Positions 13,026 to 25,551 of a DNA stretch of 64,000 nucleotides are shown in pieces; within the stretch, counting starts at the first letter, position 1; each line of letters starts with the position of its first letter. This DNA is from Cyclospora cayetanensis (Eukaryota; Apicomplexa; Conoidasida; Eucoccidiorida; Eimeriidae). The stretch is taken from contig NW_020312535.1 in assembly GCF_002999335.1 (NCBI RefSeq), forward strand, positions 124,001 through 188,000, given 5' to 3'. The translations under genes and the position numbers were made by a program. The notes below the pieces were generated by a model. It had not been told where the DNA came from, made no database searches, and was given only the letters and a program-made list of their open reading frames with translations.

Positions 13026-13049
13026 AGGTGCCCGGCAAGCAATGGAGAA

Positions 13050-15400
13050 GCTTTGAAAACTGCACAGACATTGCCAGACAACTATATATGCGCAAAGCTA
13101 GGACAAAATGACACATATGATAAGCATTGAATGGTCATCTAAAGCAAGGCAGCTCCCATTTACTGCTGCTTTTGTTAGCGCCTGGGGGTGGTTTCAAACA
13201 TTCCTAGACTGCATGAGAACGTTCCGCTCTTTTCCAGTGGGTTTGCTGCACTTTTAAAATGCATTCTCCACGTATGGCGTGAAATGCGCCATGTATCCAG
13301 ATCCCCGATCACTCGTGAAAGCAGCAGAAAGAGATCTGCAGGAACCTGGCGCGCTGGACTGGGCTTCACACTGGGTTCGACGCAACCCTACGCGCTGGAG
13401 CCGAAAGGGAGACGGATGAAAGAATATTCCTCTTAGCCTTGATTTACCTGCTTCCTTGCCATAATTCTGAGTACAGCTCATGCACTTAGGTTGGGTTTGT
13501 GTTTAAACCTTGACTGAATTGCAATTTGGAAGCCCTGTTCCTGCATAACCGGGTGCTGCGACAAAGGTCTCCAATGCTTTGGATTGCATCTGCTTTTTGA
13601 GGCCTCCAGTATACATTATGCAAAATCTTTTGTCAGTGAAAGTGGCGATTGTGGTGCTAACTTTTGGGGTACACCCGCGGAACCTGGGGGGTTGCCCTGT
13701 CTTTTACTGTGAAAAGCTGTTGAACGCGAGCGCATGGTTGGAGATTAATACTAAAGCGCGACCCTCATGATGGAAAAATTCTGGATATTTTTTTGTCTTT
13801 TAGCCTTTTTGTCGCGTATCTGTGCATACTGCGCTGGTTTGCACAACGAATAGCATAGTAGATCTGCTTCCGACGTATGGCCATGCTCTGTAGAGGTCAT
13901 TTAGGATCTCTGCTGGGCGAGACGACCCGCCAAACGAATACAAAGCTTGATGTATACATACTCCTTGAGTGTGGCTCTCCAGGGATATCTGCTTTTTCTG
14001 TAACCACCATACGTTGCTCCAGCATATGAGGATAGCAACTGGTAGGGTAACAGTTTCTCCTAGGATAAAGCATCGGTATCGAGACACGCAACTCCAGAGG
14101 CAATACAAAATGTATTTAAACGTTTGCTGCTCACCAAAGAACTCATTCTTTGTTCTGCCGGGAACCCTTAAAATTTCCCACACAGGGGGATAAGGGCTGC
14201 TATAACGCTGCTTGAAAGGTGTCCGTAGGAAGACATTGTGCTCCAGGGTCAACACAAGCTTGGTAAAAAGTCGTTGAGCGTTTATCAAACGAACTTATGC
14301 GTTCCCCTGATCGCAACCCTCACAGTTCCTGGAATGAGGGGATAGGTAGAGTCACGATGTCGCTGCATCCTGAGCACTTCGATCATCCACAGCTAGCTGA
14401 ACATATCCCCAAACGCAAACACACGTCACCCGGCGTCATCTTGTCTCGAGCTAACATAAAGGTGCAACAAAGAAGGCGTACGAACAGACAAATCAATGAG
14501 TCATTGCTTTGCTGATCCGCAGTTAAATAGAAAATGTCTATCAGAAGGGGCGCGAATGCGGCAAGTCTAGCTGAGTCTGCTGTATCTTCCCTTCTCCATT
14601 TCCAAATCTGCGTCACTGTGCTTCGTAACATTACTTCAAGACCAACTGTGTAGAGGACATGGCAAGAGTTCCTAGCTCTCGCCTCTTCTCAGGCAGGCAG
14701 CAACGCTATAGCAGTGCGAACAGCAAAATAAAGTATGCATCACCGCTTAAATCAACAAGACGCGAAGAAAGGCACACGGATTCGCCAACAACAAAGGAAG
14801 GACCAGACCGAGACGACCGCTCCGGGCCAATGATTCGCTGTTTCCCTGCACTGGAATGTGTGAACCTCCTGCTACAACAAAACAGAAGACAGTCAAAATT
14901 TGTGTGTTAAGTAATCAAAATGCACGCCACTTCAGTAGTGCTTCCACACTTTTTAGACAATCAGTGCTTGTCAATAGAGCCGGTCCATGCGGCAAAATCG
15001 ACTTATAAACCCCAAGCAGGTACTAGGAAGAATGTATGGACAACACACCTGCAAGTGCCTGCCCATAAATCTGAGTTTAAGGCACATGTCACCAATTGTG
15101 TTCAGGAATTTGTGATCAATACCCACGAATGAATGTAGGCATATCAGATAGAGCGCGAAGCGCGCGTTGGGAAAGGACGAGTGCCAAGAATTATGAGAAG
15201 TACTGTCGAGGACCACTAGAATTGTAAACAAAAGAGAGCCACGATTTCTTTCGCAAGCAAGTGCGCCCCAAAATAGTCTTCCGCCAACCACTAAGCTAGG
15301 CATCCACCAGCCCATCCATTAGACACTCTCATCAGTGTGCCGTGGGCGCTGAATAGTACTAAAATACTACAGTTCCACCGCTCGCCACAGATCGTCCGCC
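13050..15400 (-). repeat. Spacer repeat, copy B
   Basis: About 2.3 kb between the copy B integrase and the membrane-protein gene. It is homologous to 2441-4430 and to parts of 7680-8850, 18700-19300 (inverted), 54910-55250 (inverted) and 56160-56370. There is no open frame above about 160 codons and no recognised motif. Part of it next to the gene (about 13030-13200) may act as promoter or 5' leader, since copies A and B both keep similarity up to the start of the gene. Confidence 0.65.
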
Positions 15401-16240
15401 CCCATGCGTAGCAACTGCCTGAGCAGCATAGTTTACGAATGGTTCGGAGAGTTTATAAGCCTCTTTTAAAAGTTAGCAGTGATGGCTTTATGGCACCTCT
15501 AATTTCTAGGAAATTGATGAAGCAACACTGATTCATAAGGGAAGGGCAAATGGTCCTACCCAACTGGCCGCGAACGTCTTCGTTTCGTCTTCTTTTGTTG
15601 CACATTGTAAAACGTGCCGATCCACCTGCACCAGACGTCCAAGCTCGAAACACACACAAAAATTGGCTTATAGTGATTCCATGCTTGCACATATTGAGCT
15701 CTTCACATATATCCTTTTGCACTGCGCCAGCCAGCTGTTCCCTGATGACCACCATCACTGAGGAAGGTGCTGACTTCGGACCACCAAGTTTCGGCCCGGA
15801 TCACATTGGAGCTCGCCAGTGTAGACCAGATATGCGGGCAAGTGACGGATAAACGGATGTGCTGCTGTATTTTGAATCTACTCTGCACAAGGAAGTAGAT
15901 CAAGCCCAGCCAGTGGTTGTGAGCAATGAGTCGCAAATACTCTTGGAGCGTGCGGAAGTTACATTCTTTTATCCGGCTACCACGGAGTCGTTCGAGGTGG
16001 TCTAAGAGGGTCAATTTATATGCAGGGCAGTAAACCATGCCAGAATGCACTAGCGAGTTTCGTTGCTCCAAATACAATGATGCTAGACAGGTGTGCTTCC
16101 ACTTCTAGTTTGAGAGTACCTGGGTGGCTTCCTGAGCCAGGACAGACCCGGAGAAAGGCGAAAATGAGGTATCTTTTCCTGGGTCTGTCGACAGCTACTC
16201 AAATGCTATCTGACCCATGATCTTCGGCAGTCCTGAATAG
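15400..16240 (-). mobile_element. Integrase remnant, copy B
   Basis: The minus strand carries the integrase core and tail only. At about 16100-16235 the core reads like copies A and C (a TDPGKD...FSPFSGSV...EATQV stretch). At 15900-16020 the ECNFRTLQEYLRL segment corresponds to the usual ERVNRTLLQ-LR motif after the catalytic Glu. The block at 15470-15680 is shared with 4440-4650, 18420-18640 and 55560-55760. Reverse transcriptase is missing: the copy is cut off where copy C begins in the opposite direction. Confidence 0.7.
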
Positions 16241-18400
16241 AGCCGCGCTTTGGGGTATAACTCGGTGTTGGTCCTGAAGAAATTTGGCTAGCGCATACGC
16301 GTCATCTTAAGTCCCCTGAACCAGATCCATATAATGCAGAAATTCCCGGTGTAAGTCATTGGAGAATACCTTGACAAACTACATGGAGTGTTAGTCTACA
16401 TCACATTTGACTCTAGGGGCGCCTTATAAAAATCCCATTCATCCTGATAACAGGCATAGCGTGGTGTTCCACACTCGACGTGCGCAAACGCGAGGATGAC
16501 GGTGTAGTGTTTCGACTTGTTGATTCCAAAGGCGCACTGCAGCCGCAAGGTAATCGAGAGATATGTTCGCCTTTTTAGAGGATGTGGATAGCTATCTGCA
16601 AAAGTTATGTCTTTGTATTAAGCCAAAACGTCCAAGAGCACATAATGCACACCTATATACGATGTGGCCTATAAGCTGGTGCAGGACAAGCGGTGGTATA
16701 TGAAGGCATGCAAATGCTCGATGTTTATGATAAGCAGTTGTGCTTGTAGGAAGTATGGCTTAGACTGCAAGAATTGAGCCAGATTCAGCAAAAGTCGTAG
16801 CGATTAAGGCGTGGCCTTTACCATTGCGCACCAGCAAGGTAGTAGCTAAATTCTTGGACTTGCCTCTTTTTACCGAAAGTTCACTGCTGAAGTTTGCTAG
16901 CATCGGCACATCTTAATTAAATCTACGTAAGCAAATGCAGTGTGACCTGGGCGGAGGCATCCAGGATGCTTATCAGCCGTCTTCCAACTCCTCGAGTAAC
17001 TTGCCCTCCCAGATAATGAGCATCTGTTCTTCGTATTAAACAGTGCTAGTGACAGCGGTGGGCTCAACAGTCTTCCAACGGGCCAAGAGGTCTTCAGAGC
17101 ACCAGACGACTGCTTGTAATGCTCATTGCTTCAGCGGCATGGGGCAACGGTATCCAGTGGGGAAAGGAACTTTAGGAGCTGTGACAGGGAGTGGAAAGAT
17201 GCCGACACTACTTGCGGGGGAGTCGCCTTATCGTATAGACAGATCATCAATCTATAACACACCGTTTGACAAGTTGACAGACTTTCGATAATCTTGGAAA
17301 TGTTCGATGGCTCGGGTGTTTCCTGCAGTACGATTTCGAAGTGAAGTACATGAAGAGCACTACCACCATTGTCGTCGACGCGCTCTTGTAACGCTTCAGA
17401 AATTGACCGTTGTGGAGCGCAACCGCTCTTGGCTGTGGCAATTTAGCGGTTCCTATTATAATGGTGTGCGCCTTGAGTGTTTGGCATCCATGTATCCTAT
17501 TGAGGCAAACATCCACTACACACGAGAGCAAAGCAGTGCCGCCTTGGGGGCTTTTTATTGTGCTTAAAAACAAAGCAGGCACTCGCCGTGTGCAGCTTCC
17601 GACTTTGCCGTGCAGTGCTGTTCCGAGCGAAGCACATGATAATGTTGCTTTCCACCATCATGAGATTCATACTACACTGAAAACATTTTTATTGTTCTCC
17701 TGATGGTATGAGATGCGTCTTGCAGCAGAAGGTTTTGCATTGCGATGCCCGAATCGTCAACACACCGACCCGCGCAATTATTCTATACCTGGCCTTTTGA
17801 AAAGCCTTCCGGTCCCCCGAAGGATTTGGTTGGTGTCATTGTGGATTTACGTGTTGGACTGTCAGAAACCGTGGGTCAGATAGCACTTCCGTATTTGTCA
17901 ACAGACTCAGAAAATGATGTCACATTTTCGCCTTCCTCCAGGTCTGTCATGGCTTCGGAAGCCGCGCAGGTATTCTCAATTTATGTCTAGAAGCCTCCAC
18001 GAGGTGTATCAGTGCGCCTAGGGATCCGGGGCTCGCTAGGCGCTTTCTGGCATTGCTTTATGCCATGCCTCTATACTGACCATATCCTGACGACCCAGAA
18101 CAACCCTGTGGCAGATAGACAAAAGGGAGTACGACCCGCACATTCCTAGAGTATTCGTGACTGATTGCTTGCAACAACCACTGACTTGGCTTGGTTTTCA
18201 TCCGTGTGCAGAGTATATTCAAAATACAGCAGCACATCCGTCTATCTGTCAGTGGCCCGCATATCTGACCTACGCTGGAAAGCCTTAATGCGATTGGGGC
18301 CGGAATCTAGTGGTCCGATCTCTGAGCAATGGAGGTCATCAGGGAACAACTGGTTAGTTTAGTTCAAAAGGATGTATGTGCAAAGCTCAATATGCACAAG
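16240..18400 (+). mobile_element. Degenerate Ty3/Gypsy-like pol, copy C
   Basis: In the plus sense, RT remnants at about 16340-16560 include LDKLHG, TFDSRGAL and a Phe/His-Thr-Arg-Arg stretch like the FRTRYG region. The RNase H to integrase linker at 16970-17291 is close to 5790-6120 of copy A, including the shared GVTGSGKMP motif. The integrase zinc-binding part lies at about 17620-17700, the core with SEAAQVF at 17860-17990, and an ADRQKGVRPA segment at about 18105 matches the TDGQTERVNRT motif. Several stops per domain show it is inactive. Confidence 0.75.
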
Positions 18401-19300
18401 CACAGAATCACTATAAACTGATTTTGTATGTGTTTCGAACTTGGACGTTTGGAGCAGGTGAATCGGCACGTTTTACAATGTGCATCAGAAGAAGACCAAA
18501 CGGGAACGTTTGCGGCCAGTTGGGTAGGACCATTTGCCCTTTCGTCGAGAATCCGTGATGCTTCGTCGATTCCCTAGAATTCAGAAATTCCATAGGACTA
18601 TTAAATTTAATCCTTAAGTTCCTTTGAATTGTTCGTGGACTTTGCTGCACAGGCAAGTGATCTTTATGGAGGCGAACGATCTACCGAGGGAGAAAAACAT
18701 GCTGGATTTTAGTATTATTGAACGCTGAGGACATACTGAAAGGGAATTTTTCACACCATGAGCTCAACGACAGCTGCCTTATACGTTGGCGGAAGAGTAT
18801 GCGTGAGTCTGCTTGCCTGCAGAAGAAATCGCGTCTCTATTTTCTTCACCAGGCTAGTGGCCATGGATGGTACTTCTCACCGGACTTGTTATTTGTCCTT
18901 TCCCTAGGCATGCTCTGCCTGAAATACCTACCTTTATCTATAGATGTTGTCAGGCGAACGGGCATTGATAAACGAATTCATGTTGATGATCAAGGTATTC
19001 TATACATTCTGTGTACACCCAACTTTATCTGCAGGGACTCGCAGGTACGTTGTGCGTACACTCTTCCAGCTGCCTTCTCTGGGGTTTTAAAGTCGACTTT
19101 GCTGCCTGGACTGGCCCTGTTGGCATGCATAGATTGCTCTCTGAGGTGCGGGAGTACTACTGAAGTAGGCTGTGTTTGATTCCCTCTACAATTTCACCTT
19201 GTTTCCTGTTATTTCGTAGTAGAAGGCCCAAACATTTCAGCGCTCCGACTCCCCTGCCCGCTTACCCCACCGCGGTCGCGTTGGTTGGGCCTTTCGTTTC
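18400..19300 (+). repeat. Post-integrase block and spacer repeat, copy C
   Basis: Bases 18420-18700 match the complement of 15400-15680 and of 4440-4650. From 18700 to about 19300 the sequence matches the complement of the spacer in copy B, including the end of an open frame at 18718-19179 whose counterpart in B is closed. Similarity fades near 19300, where unique DNA begins, so the membrane-protein gene is not present after this copy. Confidence 0.65.
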
Positions 19301-20180
19301 TTGTCGAGTAGTGTGTGTGACTTTCTTCCTGTCATTTTTAAGTATGCAGGGGACGCATGCTTCGCTCTTCTCGTGTGCACCGTTTTAGCGCTTCTCTGCC
19401 TGAAGAACGACGATAGGGCGGAAACTCTTTCGCCATACTCCTAGCGTTTGGTCTGAAGGTAAGCTAATTAACACGAGAGCGCGCCTTTTACAATGCGTAG
19501 GAGGAAGATGTAGCAGACTCGTCTAAATTTGCCACACTTGAAGCCTTTTCTCTACACTGTGATATCTAATGTGGAACAAGTAAATACCATGCTAGTTGGG
19601 TTGCCTCTTCGTATACTTACTTATTGCATGGGTCAGTTAGCTTGATGCAGGAACACTTAGTGCTGTGTGTGTCTACGGAAGATGCTATATGCAACTAGCT
19701 GTATATGCCTCGAGTGGCCAGGGGGTACAGCAACGTGCACCCCAACGGTCTCCGTCATGTAAAAAACCTCGGTGCGTGCGGGCAGAGAAAGGTCGAAATT
19801 CCTTTTAAAAAGCTGAATATACCGGAGCGACAATTTTTGTTAAGTCTGGATCTAGGATTTTTCCTGTGAACTTTGACGGAGCCTCACACATACAAACTAC
19901 GCGCAGCGAACTCCGTTCGACGTTTAAAAAATTTGGCTATAATCCTACTCAACATCACATAGGGTACACGAGTAGGTAGATAACACAGTTAATACTTGGT
20001 TACTGCAAGGTGTGGTATGAATAGCTGGGTGGAAATTGCCTGCGGCGAAATTGGACAGAATGGTGAGCTGTCGCGCAGCGGCTGTACCTGTTAGTGGGAG
20101 AGCTAAACTATCCACTCAGGAATACAGGCCACCGAGTCATAAGCCTCTTGACTGCATAAATTCAGGCCTTTTCCCGGATG
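19300..20180. other. Transition from repeat flank to gene island; no gene seen
   Basis: Neither ORFs nor motifs could be supported here. It marks the change from AT-richer retroelement DNA to CAG-rich, gene-bearing DNA. Confidence 0.4.
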
Positions 20181-21007
20181 TGTTAAGTTTCCTGCAGCAG
20201 CAGCGGCTGGAGCGGCTTTTGCTGCTGCGACGGGTCCGTGGCCATGCAGTAGCTGCAGCAGCTGTTGCTGCCTGCGACGATGGCCAGCGGCGGCGGCAGC
20301 AGCTGAGCACATGCTGCCCTTCCTCTTCTTCTTTCACGCTATTTGGGGTCTTTTCGTTGGTGTTGAATTTCTCGACGCGAGCTTAGATAGCAGCACTGCT
20401 AGGAGAAGCTGCAGCTAGAGCAGCACAGTCAGCAGCAGCGGCGGCAGCAGCAGCGCACGGACAGGCTCAGGATCTCTTTCTTCTCCGCGCAAACTGTTTG
20501 TCTAATCAGAAACAGGGGCAGAAGTCTGTGTTTGTTGTTGCAACCACCTATTTCCGTCTCACTCACGCGCATGCAGCACAAGCGCTGGGGCAGCGGTGGC
20601 AGCCGAAGCGGTAACTGTAGCCCTCAAGAAACTATTACATTGGTTCATAGCTGTCTTTAGCAACCCAGGTGGTCCACTGAAAACTCTTGTGTGCCTTTGG
20701 TGCGAGCGGCAGCAGCAGCAGCAGTAGCAGCAACAGTCGCGTCATAATAACGGCGGAAGCGAGGAAATTCACATACCGACACTGCCGCGCATTTTCTCAC
20801 TGGGCGAAAACACCGGAAACAGCAGCAGGACCAGCTGCATCGTCAGTATCAAGTGTAGCAGAGACATGCGGGGCCCTTTTTGGCTCACCGTCCTGGGTAA
20901 ATAGCTACAAGAGCAGCAACAGCCACCGTAGGAACAGCAGCAGCAGTGAGAGTGAACCTCTTGTGCTGTGGCGTTGGCTTTGGGGTCTCTGTTTTCCCCC
21001 TAGCACC
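20180..21007 (+). promoter_or_regulatory. CAG-rich 5' leader or promoter of Rab6
   Basis: Clusters of CAG/GCA/CTG triplets occur at about 20193-20310, 20400-20460, 20700-20750 and 20900-20950. The frame of Rab6 exon 1 stays open upstream to 20687 and would add about 107 Ser-rich residues. The ATG at 21008 was preferred because Rab6 proteins normally have a short N-terminus. A transcript would settle where the leader starts. Confidence 0.45.
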
Positions 21008-22962
<1,955 letters not shown>

Positions 22963-25551
22963 GGCAGATAGAGGAAGGAGGATTGAATTGATTACGGCGC
23001 TGCACACAGGCTTCGTTGCTCGCATGCACGGCCCCTCGTTGTATGCGCTCGATAATTTGTATGCATGAAGTGCATGCCTGCAGCACAGTTCATGCATACA
23101 GCATACGCTGTATGCGTAAAGCACGTGTGCACAAGTTGCATGCAGTGTTTGCAGGTCTCTGCATGCATGCCGTTTGTACACCGCACTGCTAGCAGCATTG
23201 CGCGTATACATGTATGTTTGCATGCATGCGCCTTTGCAGCTGCATGCACTGTCGCCCCGCCCCACGTTTTTGGTGCATTTCGGTTCGGGGCTGTCGGGCA
23301 GGGTAACCCACTTTTTAGCACTTCGATTCTGCTTCTTCCGTGTCTGCGACTGTTGTGGAGCGTCAGCAACACCAGATGCAGGCACGGCAGGAACTAACTC
23401 CTACTGCGGGGGAGAAACAAAGTTCCATTGTTTCGCTGCCGCGTCTTCTGAGGGTTTCGGGGCTGCCTTATTTGGTGGCGATAGCTCTGCTGTCACCTTT
23501 TTGCATGGATGCTAGGATTTAGGTGTATGTTGTTGTAGAATTCGAACACTAGGCTCCAGCGTGTCTTCCCTCAAGTAGTACTTTATCTGGGGAAGGTGGG
23601 GCGAGGCATACGAATGGCAACGTTTCCCATCGAAAATGAGGACAATTCGATAGGTAATTTGTACATATTGTTCTCGGTGAATTTAAATTTATGTTGCACG
23701 TCAGGTAAACACCTTATAGGCATTGAGGGCAGTGACTTGTTACCCAGTTCAGGAAAAATGGTACCCCCGCTGAGCTGCGTTGCGGTAGCATGTGCGACGC
23801 ATGTAACGCTTCTGAGGTAATCAGAATGCCTAGATTTGGGTATATTGACGATAAACTACGAAGAAATTAGGGGCGAATCACATTTGATTTGTGCAGAGGA
23901 GTGGGGTAACAATCACAGCGGAGGGGAGAGTGACTAGCTTGCACCCTAGTTTTTTGACTGTTGTTCCTCCCCAAATTGCTCAAGAACTGGACGCATAAGG
24001 GAACTCCTTATTCTCATCTCTATGGGTATACTGCTCTGTCCCTTTCTCCTTTAGGAGGTGCCTTGGGGCCACAATGCCTTTGACGGCAACAGCATGTGCT
24101 CCGTTCGCTATTGCGCCACAGAGGTCCCCGGTCGGTCTGCAGGTTTTTCCGAGTTCGAGTCTATTTGCAGGGCTCACCACACCATTATTCGGAAAGCCTT
24201 GTGTACACTTATATATATATATATGTATATATATAGCTAAAGGATTTCCATGCACAGCCTGTAATGTTTTGTGCCCTCATTGGCATATTATAACAACCCG
24301 TGAATGTAATAAGTCAAGATCTGACTCCCTTTTTCTCTCTCTCCAACTGATGAACAAGCTACGAAACGTGGGGGATACCTCAGGTTTTCTAACTTTTATA
24401 CAGTAGAAGTGCCTTGGACTTGAGACATACGGCCAGCCGTTATGGGGTTTGCTTCAGCGTCCCTATTTAGTACACTACCTGAGGGATATTCTGATGCTCT
24501 GTGCGTGGAGGAACGGAGCAATTTTTCTACTGCAGGAAGAATCTAGATTAGCCAAAAAATTATGCGCCCACTGTGAACCTTTCACCCCGTCGGGGAATGG
24601 GCTCTGCAAGGGAATGTGCTGCTAGCATTTAAAAGTCAATAGAAGCCCGAAATAGAGGGCCGTTATTAGCCAAAATATTTTTTCCCTCCTAGTTTTGGTC
24701 TTTTGCTGCATATTGTGGAATTGTGCTATTGTCTCGCAGCGTGGTCACTCCAGGGATGGGTGTTGGCAGCGATTAAGTAAACCTGAGGTTTCCTCCTTCC
24801 ATGTAATTTAATCTGCATTAAATCTGCTATGTTTTATCTGAAGCGCATAAATAGGAATGAAAGGAATAAAGAATGACCCCAAAAGGTGAAGAACGCAGAC
24901 ACTCTATACAGGGTCGAGACTGCTGCGACTACTGAGGGCTTGAGCTTGAGGGCTTCACTGGCCCTCCCTCTTCCACTCTCGAATAAGCATTCACCTTCCT
25001 CTATACTGACACACAGAAGTTAAGAGTTGGATGCACAATTTTGTTCGAGCTCGCAAATATGTTTCATCGGTAGAACCCCAGGAATGGACAGCACCAACAG
25101 GAACCTAAGCTGTACAGAGCCAGCGAACAGATGCAAATTCTCTCAATACACATTGCATTTCTCTCGGTATTATGCCTAGATGCTGCGGTTCGCCCGTTGT
25201 GAGTAGTAGAATAGGCTGAATGACTCTCTGGAGCCTAAGCTGGAAGCGCTAAGCCCTTGAGTAACTTTGCTACGCTAAACCGTTTGTTTCTGGAACACAA
25301 GACCTTGAACCAATACAACCGATGCGTTGGTTTCCACCCAACATGCTAAATTTGCGCTCTTGTGCCCTATAGAAACTCCAGAGAATGGCCTTCATAGCAT
25401 TCCCCGAGACTCTCAGATCTGCATGCTATTAGGATAGCATTCACTTTGACGCTAAAGTGTCAAGCCTGACGATTCACAGCGCGCCATTAGTCATTTGTGG
25501 CGTATGCTTTAATATATGGGCCGTTTAATTGCCTGCGAGAGCTGAAATGCA
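22963..25551. other. Intergenic region between Rab6 and WD40-like gene
   Basis: No gene is supported in 2.6 kb. It holds the TGCATGC cluster listed separately (about 23040-23260) and a TA microsatellite at 24209-24236. Overlapping frames at 22807-23522 arise from the Cys/His-coding CATGCA repeats and show no conserved motif. The final 1 kb probably contains the promoter of the next gene. Confidence 0.5.
23040..23260. promoter_or_regulatory. Cluster of TGCATGC / ATGCAT palindromes
   Basis: At least six copies of TGCATGC or GCATGCA lie within about 220 bp, many as overlapping ATGCATGC units. TGCATGC is a motif enriched in coccidian promoters and bound by some ApiAP2 factors. This site is just 3' of Rab6 and more than 2 kb from the next start, so its target is unclear: it may serve an unannotated transcript or be a simple repeat. 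Confidence 0.45.
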
